In this document: positions 29,540 through 39,189 of the stretch, piece by piece | Layout: each line of letters opens with the position of its first letter | How positions within the stretch are numbered: the first letter of the stretch is position 1 | DNA from: Eriocheir sinensis | Lineage: Eukaryota > Arthropoda > Malacostraca > Decapoda > Varunidae | Reading direction: 5' to 3' | Length of the DNA: 64,000 nt | Assembly (NCBI RefSeq): GCF_024679095.1 | Contig: NC_066516.1 | Span: 22,561,535 to 22,625,534, forward strand | Made by a program: the position numbers and the translations under genes | Notes under the pieces: generated by a model | The model's database searches: none | The model's input: the letters and a program-made list of their open reading frames with translations, nothing else | What the model was told of the DNA's origin: nothing

Positions 29540-29860
29540 GGGGAGCAAAGATGCAAAGAATGAATGAAGTGGAGGAGGAAGGAGGAAGTGGGGAATGACG
29601 TGGGGAGAAGGGAAGAATGGGGAGTTAGATGAAGAGGGTGAAGGAGTGAAGGAGTAAAGTGGAGTACGGAGGAAGTGGAGGAAAGGGGGAGGAGCAGCTG
29701 ATGAAGTGGAGCGTGTGGTGGGGGGGGGGGGTAAGGAGAGGAGGTGGAAGCAATATCTGTGGAGTGATGGCGTACAAATTTTTGAAGCGCCCCTGGATCT
29801 ATCTGGGTTGAGCACGTGATTAAACTTTTATCAGCTGGGGAGAGAAGGAAGGAAGGAGGG
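29540..29860. repeat. Left arm of a dispersed inverted duplication
   Basis: The segment containing GCAATATCTGTGGAGTGATG, GCGTACAAATTTTTG and GAGCACGTGATTAAAC reappears in reverse orientation at about 32,600-32,900. The upstream CAGCTGATGAAGTGGAGCGT is also shared. Outside that core the arms are purine-rich and diverged. Confidence 0.8.
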
Positions 29861-30375
29861 AGGGAGGGAGGGAAGAATGAGTAAACTGGAGGAGAAGAGA
29901 CGTAAGAGAAACCACGCGAGGGAGAGGGAGAGAGGGAGAGATTCAGGTTTCCTCCACTCCCCTACCTTCCATCCTCCCTCTCACACGGATGCAAGGAAGG
30001 AAAGAAGGAGGGAGGGAGAGAGGGAGGGAAGAATGAGTAAGCTGGAGGAGAAGAGACGTGAGAGAAAGCACGCGAGGGAGAGGGAGAGAGGGAGAGATTC
30101 AGGCTTCCTCCACTCCCTTACCCTCCACCCTCCCTCTCACACGGATGCAAGGAAGGAGGAAGAGAGGGAGCGAGGGTAGGGAGAAGAAATTGTAAGCTGG
30201 AGGAGGGGCGAAAAGGTTACAGATATTAGCGAGAGTACAAGGGGCGAGGCTTCCACTCCTTCCCTCCCTGACCCCTCCACACACATGCAAGGAAGGAGGA
30301 AGGGAGGGAGTGAGGGCAGAGAGAAAATATTAAGCTGGAGGAGAGGTGGAAAGGTTACAGACATGAGGGAAAGCA
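29861..30375. repeat. Minisatellite of ~137-156-bp unit, four copies
   Basis: GAATGAGTAAGCTGGAGGAG, then GAGAGGGAGAGATTCAGG, then CTCTCACACGGATGCAAGGA recur with starts near 29,875, 30,031, 30,186 and 30,323. The last two copies are the most diverged. Confidence 0.85.
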
Positions 30376-30439
30376 CATGAAGGAGACAAGACTACCCCCC
30401 CCTCTCCCCTCTCCCCCTCTTCCTCCCCCCTCCCCCTTC

Positions 30440-30818
30440 ACAAGCATCCTCTTAACCTGATTATTTCAAAGTCCGCCTCCAAAAAATCTAAAATTAATCG
30501 GCTGTCGTGTATCGCCGCCGCCGCCGCAACGCCATTATATTCCTCTCAACTTTGCTTCCCCCTGCGGCAGCCACACACACACCCTGACTTTCTCACCCCC
30601 TCCCCTTTGCCTACCCCCCTTTTCCCTGCTGACGCGGCTTCATCAGTTTAATTAGGTGCAGAGGCCATAATTAACACGTTCAATATGAAATCACCCCGCG
30701 CGCAGACGATACATCAGGGCCCAACGCGCGTTCCGCCCATTCACGCGACCAATTACTTCATTTCGGTGATGTATGCGGGGCCGCGGGTCCAACACGGCCA
30801 CCAGAGGAATAACTTACC
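30440..30818. other. Unique block with homeodomain-type motifs
   Basis: Non-repetitive sequence with (GCC)n-like CpG-rich parts and several TAATTA/AATTA cores (GTTTAATTAGG, CATAATTAACAC, CCAATTACTTC). Bases 30747-30804 have a diverged second copy at 31849-31906. Could be a cis-regulatory element; no coding frame. Confidence 0.35.
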
Positions 30819-30990
30819 GCCATATTATTAGACATTTCGTTCCCCAAGCGCTCACATTTGACCTGGCCTTCGTGGGAGTTGTGGGGCTTTCCAGGGGTAG
30901 TTATATTTTTGTCTGGTGAGAGTTTGACAAGGTTTCTGTATTTTGAACCTTAAGAAAACACTCATGAGAACGCATTTAACCTCCAGCAAC
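30819..30990 (+). mobile_element. Family B element, truncated copy 1
   Basis: It matches the family from its head (GCCATATTATTAGACATTTC) through the middle (GTCTGGTGAGAGTTTGACAA) to CACTCATGAGAACGCATT. The usual end is missing, and a 126-bp tandem duplication follows. Confidence 0.65.
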
Positions 30991-31195
30991 CGAGAAATAA
31001 ATTAACTGAAGCATAAACAAAACATAACTATCAATAATGGGTGGTACTAATTATTATTATTATTTTTTTTGAACCTTAAGAAAACACTCATGAGAACGCA
31101 TTTAACCTCCAGCAACAGAGAAATAAGTTAAATGAAGCATAAACAAAACATAACTATCAATAATGGGTGGTACTAATTGTTATTATTATTATTAT
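30945..31195. repeat. 126-bp tandem duplication, nearly identical
   Basis: GAACCTTAAGAAAACACTCA through GGGTGGTACTAATT and a (TTA)n run is present twice, starting at 30945 and 31071, with only a few differences. The low divergence suggests a recent duplication. Confidence 0.9.
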
Positions 31196-31449
31196 CATTA
31201 TTTTTATTAGCATGTGTAGCCTATCAATTTTCATCTCTCAGTTTTATAATGATATGTTATTTATATTTTCTTTCATTATTATGCGTTTTATTACGTTACT
31301 GATTTTATTATCGTCTCTATTTTGTTTATTTTATCTTTATTTCGTTTTTTTAAGAGTTTCACAAATAAGACAATGAATATATGGCATTGTTTTGGGTATA
31401 GTTTTAGGCTTTTATTCTTATTGTTTGTCTTATTGTTTGGATAACTTTG

Positions 31450-31724
31450 GGCCATATTAGTAAACATTTCGTCGCCCAAATATACACAATCGACATGGCT
31501 TTTGTAGAAGCTGAAGGGGCAGATCTTTCCATGGGTAGTTTTTATTATCCTGGTGAGAGTTTGACAAGTCTTCTGTACTATAAACTCTGAAAGACACTCA
31601 TAAGAACGCATTTTACCTCTTTTTCTTTTGCCTTGAGAAATAATTGGGAGCGGCGAGTAGCGGGCTTTTTTTTTTGTACTCTTTTTGTTGCCCTTGAATC
31701 GCATCCTTTGGTGTAAAAAAAAAA
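31450..31724 (+). mobile_element. Composite B+A element (B copy 2 with A copy 8)
   Basis: The head GCCATATTAGTAAACATTTC and the family B middle run directly into GGGAGCGGCGAGTAGCGGGC, T-run, TTGCCCTTGAATCGCATCCT, TTGGTGTAAAAAAA, which is family A. The same junction type occurs at 41,522-41,853 and, reversed, at 53,231-53,390. So B head plus A tail probably represents a longer source element. Confidence 0.7.
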
Positions 31725-32320
31725 ATGATGTGAGAATCAGTAGCATCGAGAAATAGCAACCATGCCTGACACACCACGGGAAGGGGGGGTTAGGATAAGA
31801 CTTGCCGCGCCCTCTCTTCTCCTCATGACATCTCGAGCTCATTAATAAGACCGATTGCTTCATTTTGGTGATGTATGAGGAGCCGCAGAGCCGACATGAC
31901 CACCAGCATCCCACGAGAAACAGACAGACAGGCAGGCAGAGAGACAGACAGACAGGCAGGCAGACAGACACAACGGTTTATTAGCGAGAGTTACCAAAGG
32001 GAGAGTGGCTCGCTTCCCCCCCCCCCTCCCCCCCTGCATCCCCTTGACCGCTTCAGTTCCAGCTTCAGATTCTTCCCCCGAGATCAAAGCGTTCCATAAG
32101 TGGCTTAGCGTCCGAGACAAGGTGGACGTGACGGTCATTTCTAGTCCACTCCTTCCACTTGTGATTCCTACCCTTCCTCTCCACCGGGCTATTCATTTTC
32201 CTACCCTTTTCTTCCTCCCTTACTCTTTCTTTGTATGTGTGAGAAGGAGTAGAAGGTCTTAGTCCCTCTCTCTCGTTCTTTCACTCCTGCTTCGTATCTT
32301 CCTTCTCCAGTTTATTTTTT

Positions 32321-32403
32321 TTACAGCAGAGGAGACAGTGCAAGGGCGTAAAAAAAAACAAAAAAAAAACAATATGAAAAAAAGCCCGCTACTTACTGCT
32401 CCT
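32321..32403 (-). mobile_element. Family A dispersed element, copy 9
   Basis: + strand: T-run, ACAGCAGAGGAGACAGTGCA, AGGGCGT, A-rich centre, AAGCCCGCTACTTACTGCTC. Near consensus. Confidence 0.85.
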
Positions 32404-32599
32404 AAATAGAGTAGAATGGCCAAAAAGATAAATCAATTTCGGGAGGAGAAGTGACCAGGTTACCAGTTTTTCCTCCTTCGCCTCCTTCCTCCTTCGTTGC
32501 AAGTGCGTAAGGGAGGACAGCCACAGCCCTCCTTCTAGTCCTTTCCCTCATGTCTCTTCCTTTCTCTTTCCTCCAGCTTACTCACTCCTCTCACCCTCC

Positions 32600-32900
32600 C
32601 TCCCTCCTTACCTCCCTCCTTCGTTCCATCCGTCTCTCCCCAGCTGATAAATGTTTAATCACGTGCTCAAGTCGGATAGATCCAAAAATTTGTACGCCAT
32701 CACTCCACAGATATTGCTTCTCCCCTCCACCCCTTCCCCCCTCCTTATCAACTCACGCTCCACTTCATCAGCTGCACCTCCACCTCTTCTCCACCACCTC
32801 CTCCGCACCTCTCATTCCTTCACTACCTCCATCCACCTCTCCTTTCCTCTCATTATCTACCCTTCCTTCCTCTCCTCACTTATTTTATCCTATTCCTCCA
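32600..32900. repeat. Right arm of the inverted duplication
   Basis: Reverse-complement relative of 29,540-29,860: AGCTGATAAATGTTTAATCA, then CGTGCTCAAG, then CAAAAATTTGTACGCCATCA, then CTCCACAGATATTGCTTC. The arms lie about 3 kb apart. Confidence 0.8.
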
Positions 32901-33900
32901 CTTCTCAGACACCCGCGCTTCCTATTCCCACTCCACCACCTCCACCTATCTCTCTCTCCACCTCTCATTTTCTTAACACCCTTCTCTTCCTCTCCTAACT
33001 CCCTTCTTTCTTCTCCACCATTACTTAGGCAACAACAATTCCTATCCTTCCTTCCACCTCCTCCATTCAACTCTCTCCACCTCTCATTTTCTTCCTACCT
33101 TTCTCGTCCTTTTCTCCCTTCCTTCTTCCACTTCCTCCACTTCTTAAACTTCCGCACTTCCTATCCCGTCACCATCACCATTTCCCCCCTCCATCTCTCC
33201 TTCTCTACCCTTCCCTGCTCTCTTTACCCACCATCTTCCTCCTCCACCACCTTCATCCACCTCTCTCCACCTTCCATTCTCTACCCTTCCCTCCCATGTC
33301 TTATCTCCCTCCTCACTCCACAGCCTGCCTATAACTGTTCCTCACTCCAGATGCCATAAATTCTACTCTGCTGTAACTGTAAAGCTCCACCACCACCACC
33401 ACCACCACTACCCATCACCACTACCCACCACCACTACCTCTACCACCGCCATCACCACTAAACACACAACCCCACAGAATCGGTGGTGCCCCATACCACA
33501 AACCTCCCCATCACTCCCATCACTATAAACACCCCATCCAGGCCCACATCCAGAAACATTGCCCTCCCCGCCTACCACCCACAACCCTCCACCCCCTTCC
33601 ATACGATTTCCACCACATGCAATCTCTACCACATACAAATTTCCCCCTCTACCACCTCTATCATGCTATACCCTCTACCATACAACCTCTACCACTACCT
33701 ACAACCCTCAATCCTCCACATGCAACCTCCACCACACACATAAAATTTCCACCCCATGCAACCTTTACCATCTACAACCTCTCGTCGCTTTCCACCACAT
33801 CCACTTCCAGCGCCCTCGTCTTTTCCACCACCATCAACACCCTCTCCACCCTCACTTAACCCCCCCCCCTCCCCCCCACCGAATCGTTACCGTCACCCCT
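32901..33900. other. Pyrimidine- then CCA-rich low complexity, no gene
   Basis: 32,900-33,340 is C/T-rich with diverged repeats of CTCCACCTCTCATTTTCTT. 33,370-33,860 is CAC/ACC-rich with CTACCACATACAACCTC-type repeats. Frames are repeat-derived. Confidence 0.7.
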
Positions 33901-34140
33901 CCCCTCTCCTCTCCTCCCTACTCTCCTTCCTTCCCCTCCCCTCACGAAGTCGCTCCCGCCCGCCCAATGCTATAACAGTTACAGTCGCGCGCTAACCATT
34001 ACAATCACGCCTCCTGCCTCTTTTCCGTGTAGCATTATCAGCGCCACTCTATTGCCTATCACCACCTTCATCGCCTTCATCATTACTCTATTACCATCAT
34101 CACCACTGTATCCATTTACCTTCGTCATCACCTCCATTGT

Positions 34141-34208
34141 CTACTACTACTACTACTATTACTACTACAGCTACTACTACTACTGCTACTACTACTACTG
34201 CTACTACT

Positions 34209-34212
<4 letters not shown>
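34141..34212. repeat. (ACT)n trinucleotide tract
   Basis: TACTAC repeats with ATT, AGC and TGC variants, followed by AAC/ATC triplets. Confidence 0.9.
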
Positions 34213-34240
<28 letters not shown>

Positions 34241-34555
34241 CATAAGTGCACCGGCCAGGTGATAATAGCCTTACCTGTGCATGAGATTATTAAGCAGGAG
34301 GAGGTACACCTGTCTAGCTTGTTACCAGCGCGCTCACCGTCTGTCCGTCCACCTGTCTGTCACCCACTTCGCCCTTTGACGGGTGATGGACGGCCGCTAA
34401 CTCCCCCCTTGGCACACCTATTACTCGCCGCAGCTGTCACCTGTCGCGAGCCTCACCTGTCCGGCACCTCCCTCACCTTTTCATGGACACACGGAGGCTC
34501 TTCCACATAGCTACCACCACCGCGTCAGTGTGTCCGCGTGAAGAGAAACTCGCCT

Positions 34556-34637
34556 ATTTATTTTTGACAGTAAAGGAAGTAGCTCAACGACATGAAATAA
34601 ATAATAAAAAAGCCCCCGATGCGCTACTCCTGTAAAA
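34556..34637 (-). mobile_element. Family A dispersed element, degraded copy 10
   Basis: TTTGACAGTAAAGGAAGTAG, then CTCAACGACA, A-rich centre, AAAGCCCCCGATGCGCTACT. Recognisable but diverged. Confidence 0.55.
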
Positions 34638-34930
34638 GAATGCAGAAATGAGTGCCCAAAAGAGAGGTAATATTGGAAGGAGAGGCCTCGTCTTGACTCT
34701 TGATAGTCCCCTTTTGATACTCCCGTACTTGCGCCCTCGTCAGCGGCCCGCCCTACCTGCCAGTCCCACCAGGTGTTCACGGGTGCACGCTGTTCACCTC
34801 CACACACATCGCCGCCTTTTTTTCTTATGTCATTGTCAGCGTGAAGAGAGACTCAGCTACTTGCGCCCTCGTCAGCGACCCGCCCTACCTGCTCGACCCA
34901 CCAGGTGTTCACGGGTGCACGCTATTCACC

Positions 34931-34936
<6 letters not shown>

Positions 34937-34994
<58 letters not shown>
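34937..34994. repeat. (AC)n microsatellite
   Basis: About 58 bases of AC. Confidence 0.95.
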
Positions 34995-34995
<1 letters not shown>

Positions 34996-35064
34996 CGCTG
35001 CCGTTCTTACCTGCGTCAGTGTGTCAGCGGAGAGGAAAACTCATTCGCGTGCACCTTCGTTAGC

Positions 35065-35800
35065 GGCCCTCCCTTTCCCCTCCACCCCTCTAATTAGTGG
35101 CCCTCCCTGCCCCCTTTCCCCCTCCCCCCACCTCGCACAGCTAACAACAAGAGATTATTCCGGAACTATATTTACGCCACCGTCCTCGAGCCCCGCTTCG
35201 TGTTGAGGTTACGTGTCCGCCCAGCACTGTGTCCCCGGCGGCCTCGGTTAATGAATTGCTTATTAAACGGCATTGAAAAGCACGTGGATCATCCGACTTG
35301 GGATTACCGGCACACCAATCACGCGGACGGAGATGAGCACCGCCGCCACGCGCAGCCATGGCGTATGCTCCCAGCTTTCCCTTTAATCACGCCGCCGCCG
35401 GTTCGGGCAGGTGCACGCTCGTGTCGGAATTACGGGAACACGTCTTGGGCGCTGAAGGAAGGATAGGCCTGCAGTGCTCGAAACAGTCCACTTTCCTCAC
35501 TTCTTCGTCTCTCCTCTTACTTGTACATGTGTCCCTATCCCCTTGAATCCATAGAATCATTCCTTCTCTCCTTTTGGTGTGTGTCAGTAGCCTTTCATAC
35601 CTTTCCTCTTTTTTCCATTTACAGTCCTTCCTCTTGTATTATCTTTACATGTGTCCCAAAATCATTCCTTCTCTCATCTCTCGCTCTCTCTCTCTGTGTC
35701 AGGCTGTCAGCTCGCCCGTCTACATCCCTCTTCTTCTTCTTTTCTTTTTCTTTCCCTCCTTCCTTCTCCTTTTTCTTCCTCTCCTTCCTCTGCTTCTTTT
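35065..35800. other. Spacer upstream of first recognised exon, no gene seen
   Basis: 35,140-35,470 is unique and CpG-containing. After 35,480 it becomes C/T-rich, ending in (CCT)n and (CTT)n (35,797-35,885). No start exon or signal peptide is recognisable. Confidence 0.5.
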
Positions 35801-35971
35801 CTCCTCCTCCTCCTCCTCCTCTTTCTTCTTCTTCTTCTTCTTCTTCTTCTTCTTCTTCTTCTTCGTCTTCTTTTCTTCTTCTTATTATTTTTGTTCTTCT
35901 TCTAGTACATTTTTTATTTTATTTATCTCTTACCGCCGTGTTCTTTCCCTCACCACGCCTTCTTCCCACAG

Positions 35972-36139
35972 GTCAACACGCCAACAAATGCCGGGCGGAC
36001 GGGCTGTCAAGAGGTGAGCTTAGCATGGAGGACAGGTGTGCGTGCTTCTCCCAGCCCAACCAGATCGCCATGGAGTTCTACAGCCCCCTCTTCCCCAACC
36101 AGTACCCCAACAATACCGAGTGCGTCCTGCGGCTGGAAG
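35972..36139 (+). CDS. Neto: Neto exon a: start of CUB domain 1 (internal exon)
   Basis: First recognised exon of a neuropilin and tolloid-like (Neto) gene. Neto proteins are single-pass membrane auxiliary subunits of kainate-type glutamate receptors; in Drosophila, Neto is needed to cluster receptors at the neuromuscular junction. The exon follows a strong acceptor (CTTCTTCCCACAG) and ends at AAG|GTGAGG. It opens with two bases finishing a split codon, so at least one coding exon lies upstream. Counting its first whole codon as residue 1, it covers residues 1-55 plus one base. CUB1 begins near C22/C24 and includes FYSPLFPNQYPNNTEC (C50), the classic F-x-SPxYPxxYP CUB opening, with an N-glycosylation site NNT. 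A strong internal GTGAGC lies near 36,013, but an intron there would be too short. The signal peptide is not found. Confidence 0.88.
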
Positions 36140-36145
36140 GTGAGG

Positions 36146-36364
36146 CCGGTTATTTAAGACACTTTCGCTTCTCGCATCAACTATTAATAAAGGTCAAAGA
36201 GGGCATCAATCGGGTTCTAATGAGTGTTTCTTTAGGTTCACGGTACAGAAGAAGGGTCAAACTACCACCAGGGTCATAAAACTACTCCTGGAAATGCCCC
36301 AAACTCCTAGGAAAGCCTTGTCAAATAGGTGAACTTGGGCGCCGAAATGTTTTAAAATACGGCC
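36146..36364 (-). mobile_element. Family B MITE-like element copy 3, at the exon a splice donor
   Basis: Read on the minus strand it starts GGCCGTATTTTAAAACATTT CGGCGCCCAAG and ends near GAAAGTGTCTTAAATAACC. The two ends are imperfect inverted repeats of about 20 bases. TGAGG lies at 36141-36145 and again at 36366-36370, a possible target duplication (tentative). It begins just after the six-base donor GTGAGG of Neto exon a. Confidence 0.7.
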
Positions 36365-36389
36365 TTGAGGCTCTCCTGCTAGCCGAGTC

Positions 36390-36584
36390 CACCGTTGCCA
36401 GATTATCGTACTTCGAACATAGTTTTTACCGGTTTCTGACTCCTAACTATTACCAAGAAACATCAGGAATTAGCTATTTTTAACGATAAATATAAAAGAA
36501 TCTAGTTGTTGGGGCCCAGGAGACTGTTTTTGGGTCGGCAGATGGTAAATATAAGAGGTTGAGTACGACAATCTGGCAACGTTG
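36390..36584. mobile_element. Family C hAT-like MITE, copy 1
   Basis: The ends CACCGTTGCCAGATTATCGT and its near reverse complement (ACGACAATCTGGCAACGTTG) form about 20-bp inverted repeats. A sister copy is at 40490-40692. Flanks (GCCGAGTC versus GCCTGAGTC) suggest an imperfect target duplication. No coding capacity. Confidence 0.75.
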
Positions 36585-36874
36585 CAGCCTGAGTCCGTTT
36601 TCTTTTTCTGCTTCCTTCCCTGTTATTGTTGTGTTTTACCTCACTCTTTTTCTTTCCTTTTTCCTTCCATTTCCTTTTTCCTTCATTTTTCATTTTCCGC
36701 ATTATCTTAACTTTTTTTCTTTATTTCACTTATATTTTTTCTTTTTCCCTTCCTTTTCCACTTGTCACTTTATCATATTTTTCTATAGGTCACTCCTTTC
36801 TTTTTCACTTTTTTTCTTTTTCCCTTCCCTTTCCTACTTAACCCTTTCCCATTTTTTTCTAGTTTCTCCTCTCA

Positions 36875-37041
<167 letters not shown>

Positions 37042-37091
37042 CTTCCCTCCCAGCGGCATCTCACCTTCCCTCTCCCTTTCCCTCCCCGCAG

Positions 37092-37346
37092 CTGAACACG
37101 GCTACTTCATCCGCATCGACTTCCGCGACTACTTCAAGCTGGAGCCCTCGTCGAAGTGTGAGTATGACTTCCTGGAGGTGCGGGACGGCGCCCACGGCTA
37201 CTCGGACCTGAAGGGGCTCTACTGCGGCGACGATTTCCCGCCCCTCATCACCTCCAAGGGCCGCTACCTCTGGCTGCGTTTCAAGTCCGACGAGAACATC
37301 CAGCTGGACGGCTTCAGAGCGGTGTACCATTTCGTCAAGAACCCAG
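37092..37346 (+). CDS. Neto: Neto exon b: remainder of CUB domain 1
   Basis: Acceptor CCCCGCAG, donor CCAG|GTCAGT. The exon is 255 bases with split codons at both ends, so skipping it would keep the frame. It encodes residues 56-140: the rest of CUB1, with the motif CEYDFLEVRDG (C78, D81) and YCGDDFPP (C100), completing the two CUB disulfides. E73, D81 and D122 (in RFKSDENIQ) are at positions that bind calcium in calcium-binding CUB domains, so this CUB probably binds calcium; that is inferred from the pattern. The run HGYSDLKGLYCG followed by SKGRYLWLRF is typical of Neto CUB1 as I know it from insect and vertebrate members. The domain lies outside the cell. Confidence 0.93.
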
Positions 37347-37410
37347 GTCAGTGGAGGTCTTGTCCTGTAAGGGTGAGGGTTGGTGGGAGGAGGTAAGGGA
37401 GTGTAGGGGG

Positions 37411-37411
<1 letters not shown>

Positions 37412-37467
<56 letters not shown>
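37412..37467. repeat. (GT)n microsatellite 65 bp after Neto exon b
   Basis: About 56 bases of GT near the 5' end of intron 2. Complementary to the (AC)n at 44012-44187 near the other end of the same intron. Confidence 0.95.
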
Positions 37468-37469
<2 letters not shown>

Positions 37470-37559
37470 TTAGTAAAGGATTTTCTTCCGGGAATCAATG
37501 TCGAGTTTAATTATTGAGAGCTTTGACTAGAGCGATCCGCAGTAAGGAAGGAAGAGCAC

Positions 37560-38115
37560 ACACACAGACCTTTTTCTCACCTTTCTCCTTCACTAATTAA
37601 CCTTTCTCTTACCTTTCTCCTGCACTTATCAACCTTTTTTCTTACCTTTTTCACCACTAATCAGCTTTTTTTCTTTATTTTTTTAACTTTTTTCCATCAC
37701 TAATCGGACCTTTTTTATCACCTTTCTCATCCACTAACCTTTTCCTTACCTTTCTCCTGCACTTATCAACCTTTTTCTTACCTTTTCCACCACTAATCAG
37801 CCTTTTTTTTTTTACCTTTTTCCATCACTCATCAGACTTTTTTTCTCACCTGTCTCATTCATTAATTAATCTTTTTCTTACCTTTCTTACTCTCCCTCCC
37901 TTTCTCCTGCACTTATCAACCCTTTTTTCTTGCCTTTTCCTCCACTAATCTGACTTTCTTACCTTTTCCATCGCTAATCAACTCCCTTACCTTTCCCAAT
38001 ACTAATTAACCTTTCTTCTTACCTTTCTCCAGCACCAATCAACCTTTTTTTCCTCACCTTTTGCCTTGCTTACCTTTCTGCAACACCAGTAAACCTTTAT
38101 CTTCCCTACCTTTCT
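37560..38115. repeat. Degenerate ~45-60-bp minisatellite in Neto intron 2
   Basis: TTTCTCCTGCACTTATCAAC, then CTTTTTTCTTACC, with CACCACTAATCAGCC and related forms, recur about 10-12 times. Confidence 0.8.
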
Positions 38116-38367
38116 CCATTAGTCTCCATCATGCAGTCATTATTAAGTTGCATTTCATTCTGTCATGCACGTCCCCTATCCCGCTCCTGCATGCCGCCCT
38201 TCCACCTGCTTCGTTTCTTCAGTGCTTCCTCTAATTAACCTCGTCTCCTTATTTTCCCTTCAGTAATCTTCATCATACAGGCAATTAAACAGCATTCCCC
38301 CACACGTGTTTCCTTCCCCTGGACCAGCCACTTCCTTTTGTTCCTCCTCCTCCTCCTCCTTCTCCTC

Positions 38368-38479
<112 letters not shown>

Positions 38480-39189
38480 ACATCCACCCCCCCCCCACAC
38501 ACACACACAGAGAGGGGTAGGGGGGAGTGGTAAGAGCAGTAGCCACAAATTTGCTGATAACACGCAATAAATACCTGGAAGTAAATAAACGTTTGGGAAA
38601 TAATAATGATAATAAGTGTGTGTGCCCAGTGCTCGCTCGTCGCCGCCGCCGCCGCTTATCACTCCTTCCCACGTTTGCGAAATAGTCTTATGGTGGGTCG
38701 TAAGATATATTGTCGTTATTTCATTCCCAAGGTTCGAAAGGGGTATTATATTGTCGGTGTTGTTTCGTGCCAGGTTCGAATCACGTGATCTTCATTGCTC
38801 CGGTACGTTGGTGACATTTTCCTAGGTGATTCGAAGTGTTTGTGAGCCATCCGCTGAAACATGAAAGTGAAATGATGACACACGAAATCCTGTTCCACGG
38901 TTCATCTCCCCTTCCCGGTCTAACTGTCTAGCGCATGTAATTTTATGATCATTTAGTTATTGTAGTATTAGATCAAAAGTCAGATATGTCAAGTCAGATG
39001 TATGATAAGGAAGATTATTATTGTTCTATATTATTCTATGAGCCATCGTTCTCGCTTTGAAATCATCGCATATAGAAATTTTCGTTTTAGTTTTGTTTGC
39101 AAGAGAGAAAAGAGACCCATGCATTTTCCCCATCAAGCCAAATAATAATAAAAGAATATGGTCCGCGCGCCACCAGCGTCTGCTGAAAA

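Larger units (their letters stand above)
34520..35060. repeat. Diverged tandem units with an inserted A element
   Basis: TTGCGCCCTCGTCAGCG, then CCGCCCTACCTGC, then CACCAGGTGTTCACGGGTGC occur at about 34,730 and 34,860. The GTCAGTGTGTCAGCG/GAAGAGA-type lead occurs near 34,525, 34,833 and 35,015. A degraded family A copy lies at 34,556-34,637. Confidence 0.7.

Noticed and set aside
35200..35466. 88-codon frame just upstream of Neto exon a
   Set aside because: No signal peptide or recognisable domain. CpG-rich unique DNA often stays open by chance at this length.
36000..36040. Extra intron inside exon a using the strong GTGAGC near 36,013
   Set aside because: The only downstream AG that keeps the frame would give an intron of about 25 bases, too short. 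The exon reads through in frame.
38690..38800. B-box-like AGGTTCGAATC
   Set aside because: An isolated 11-base match without an A box or tRNA fold.
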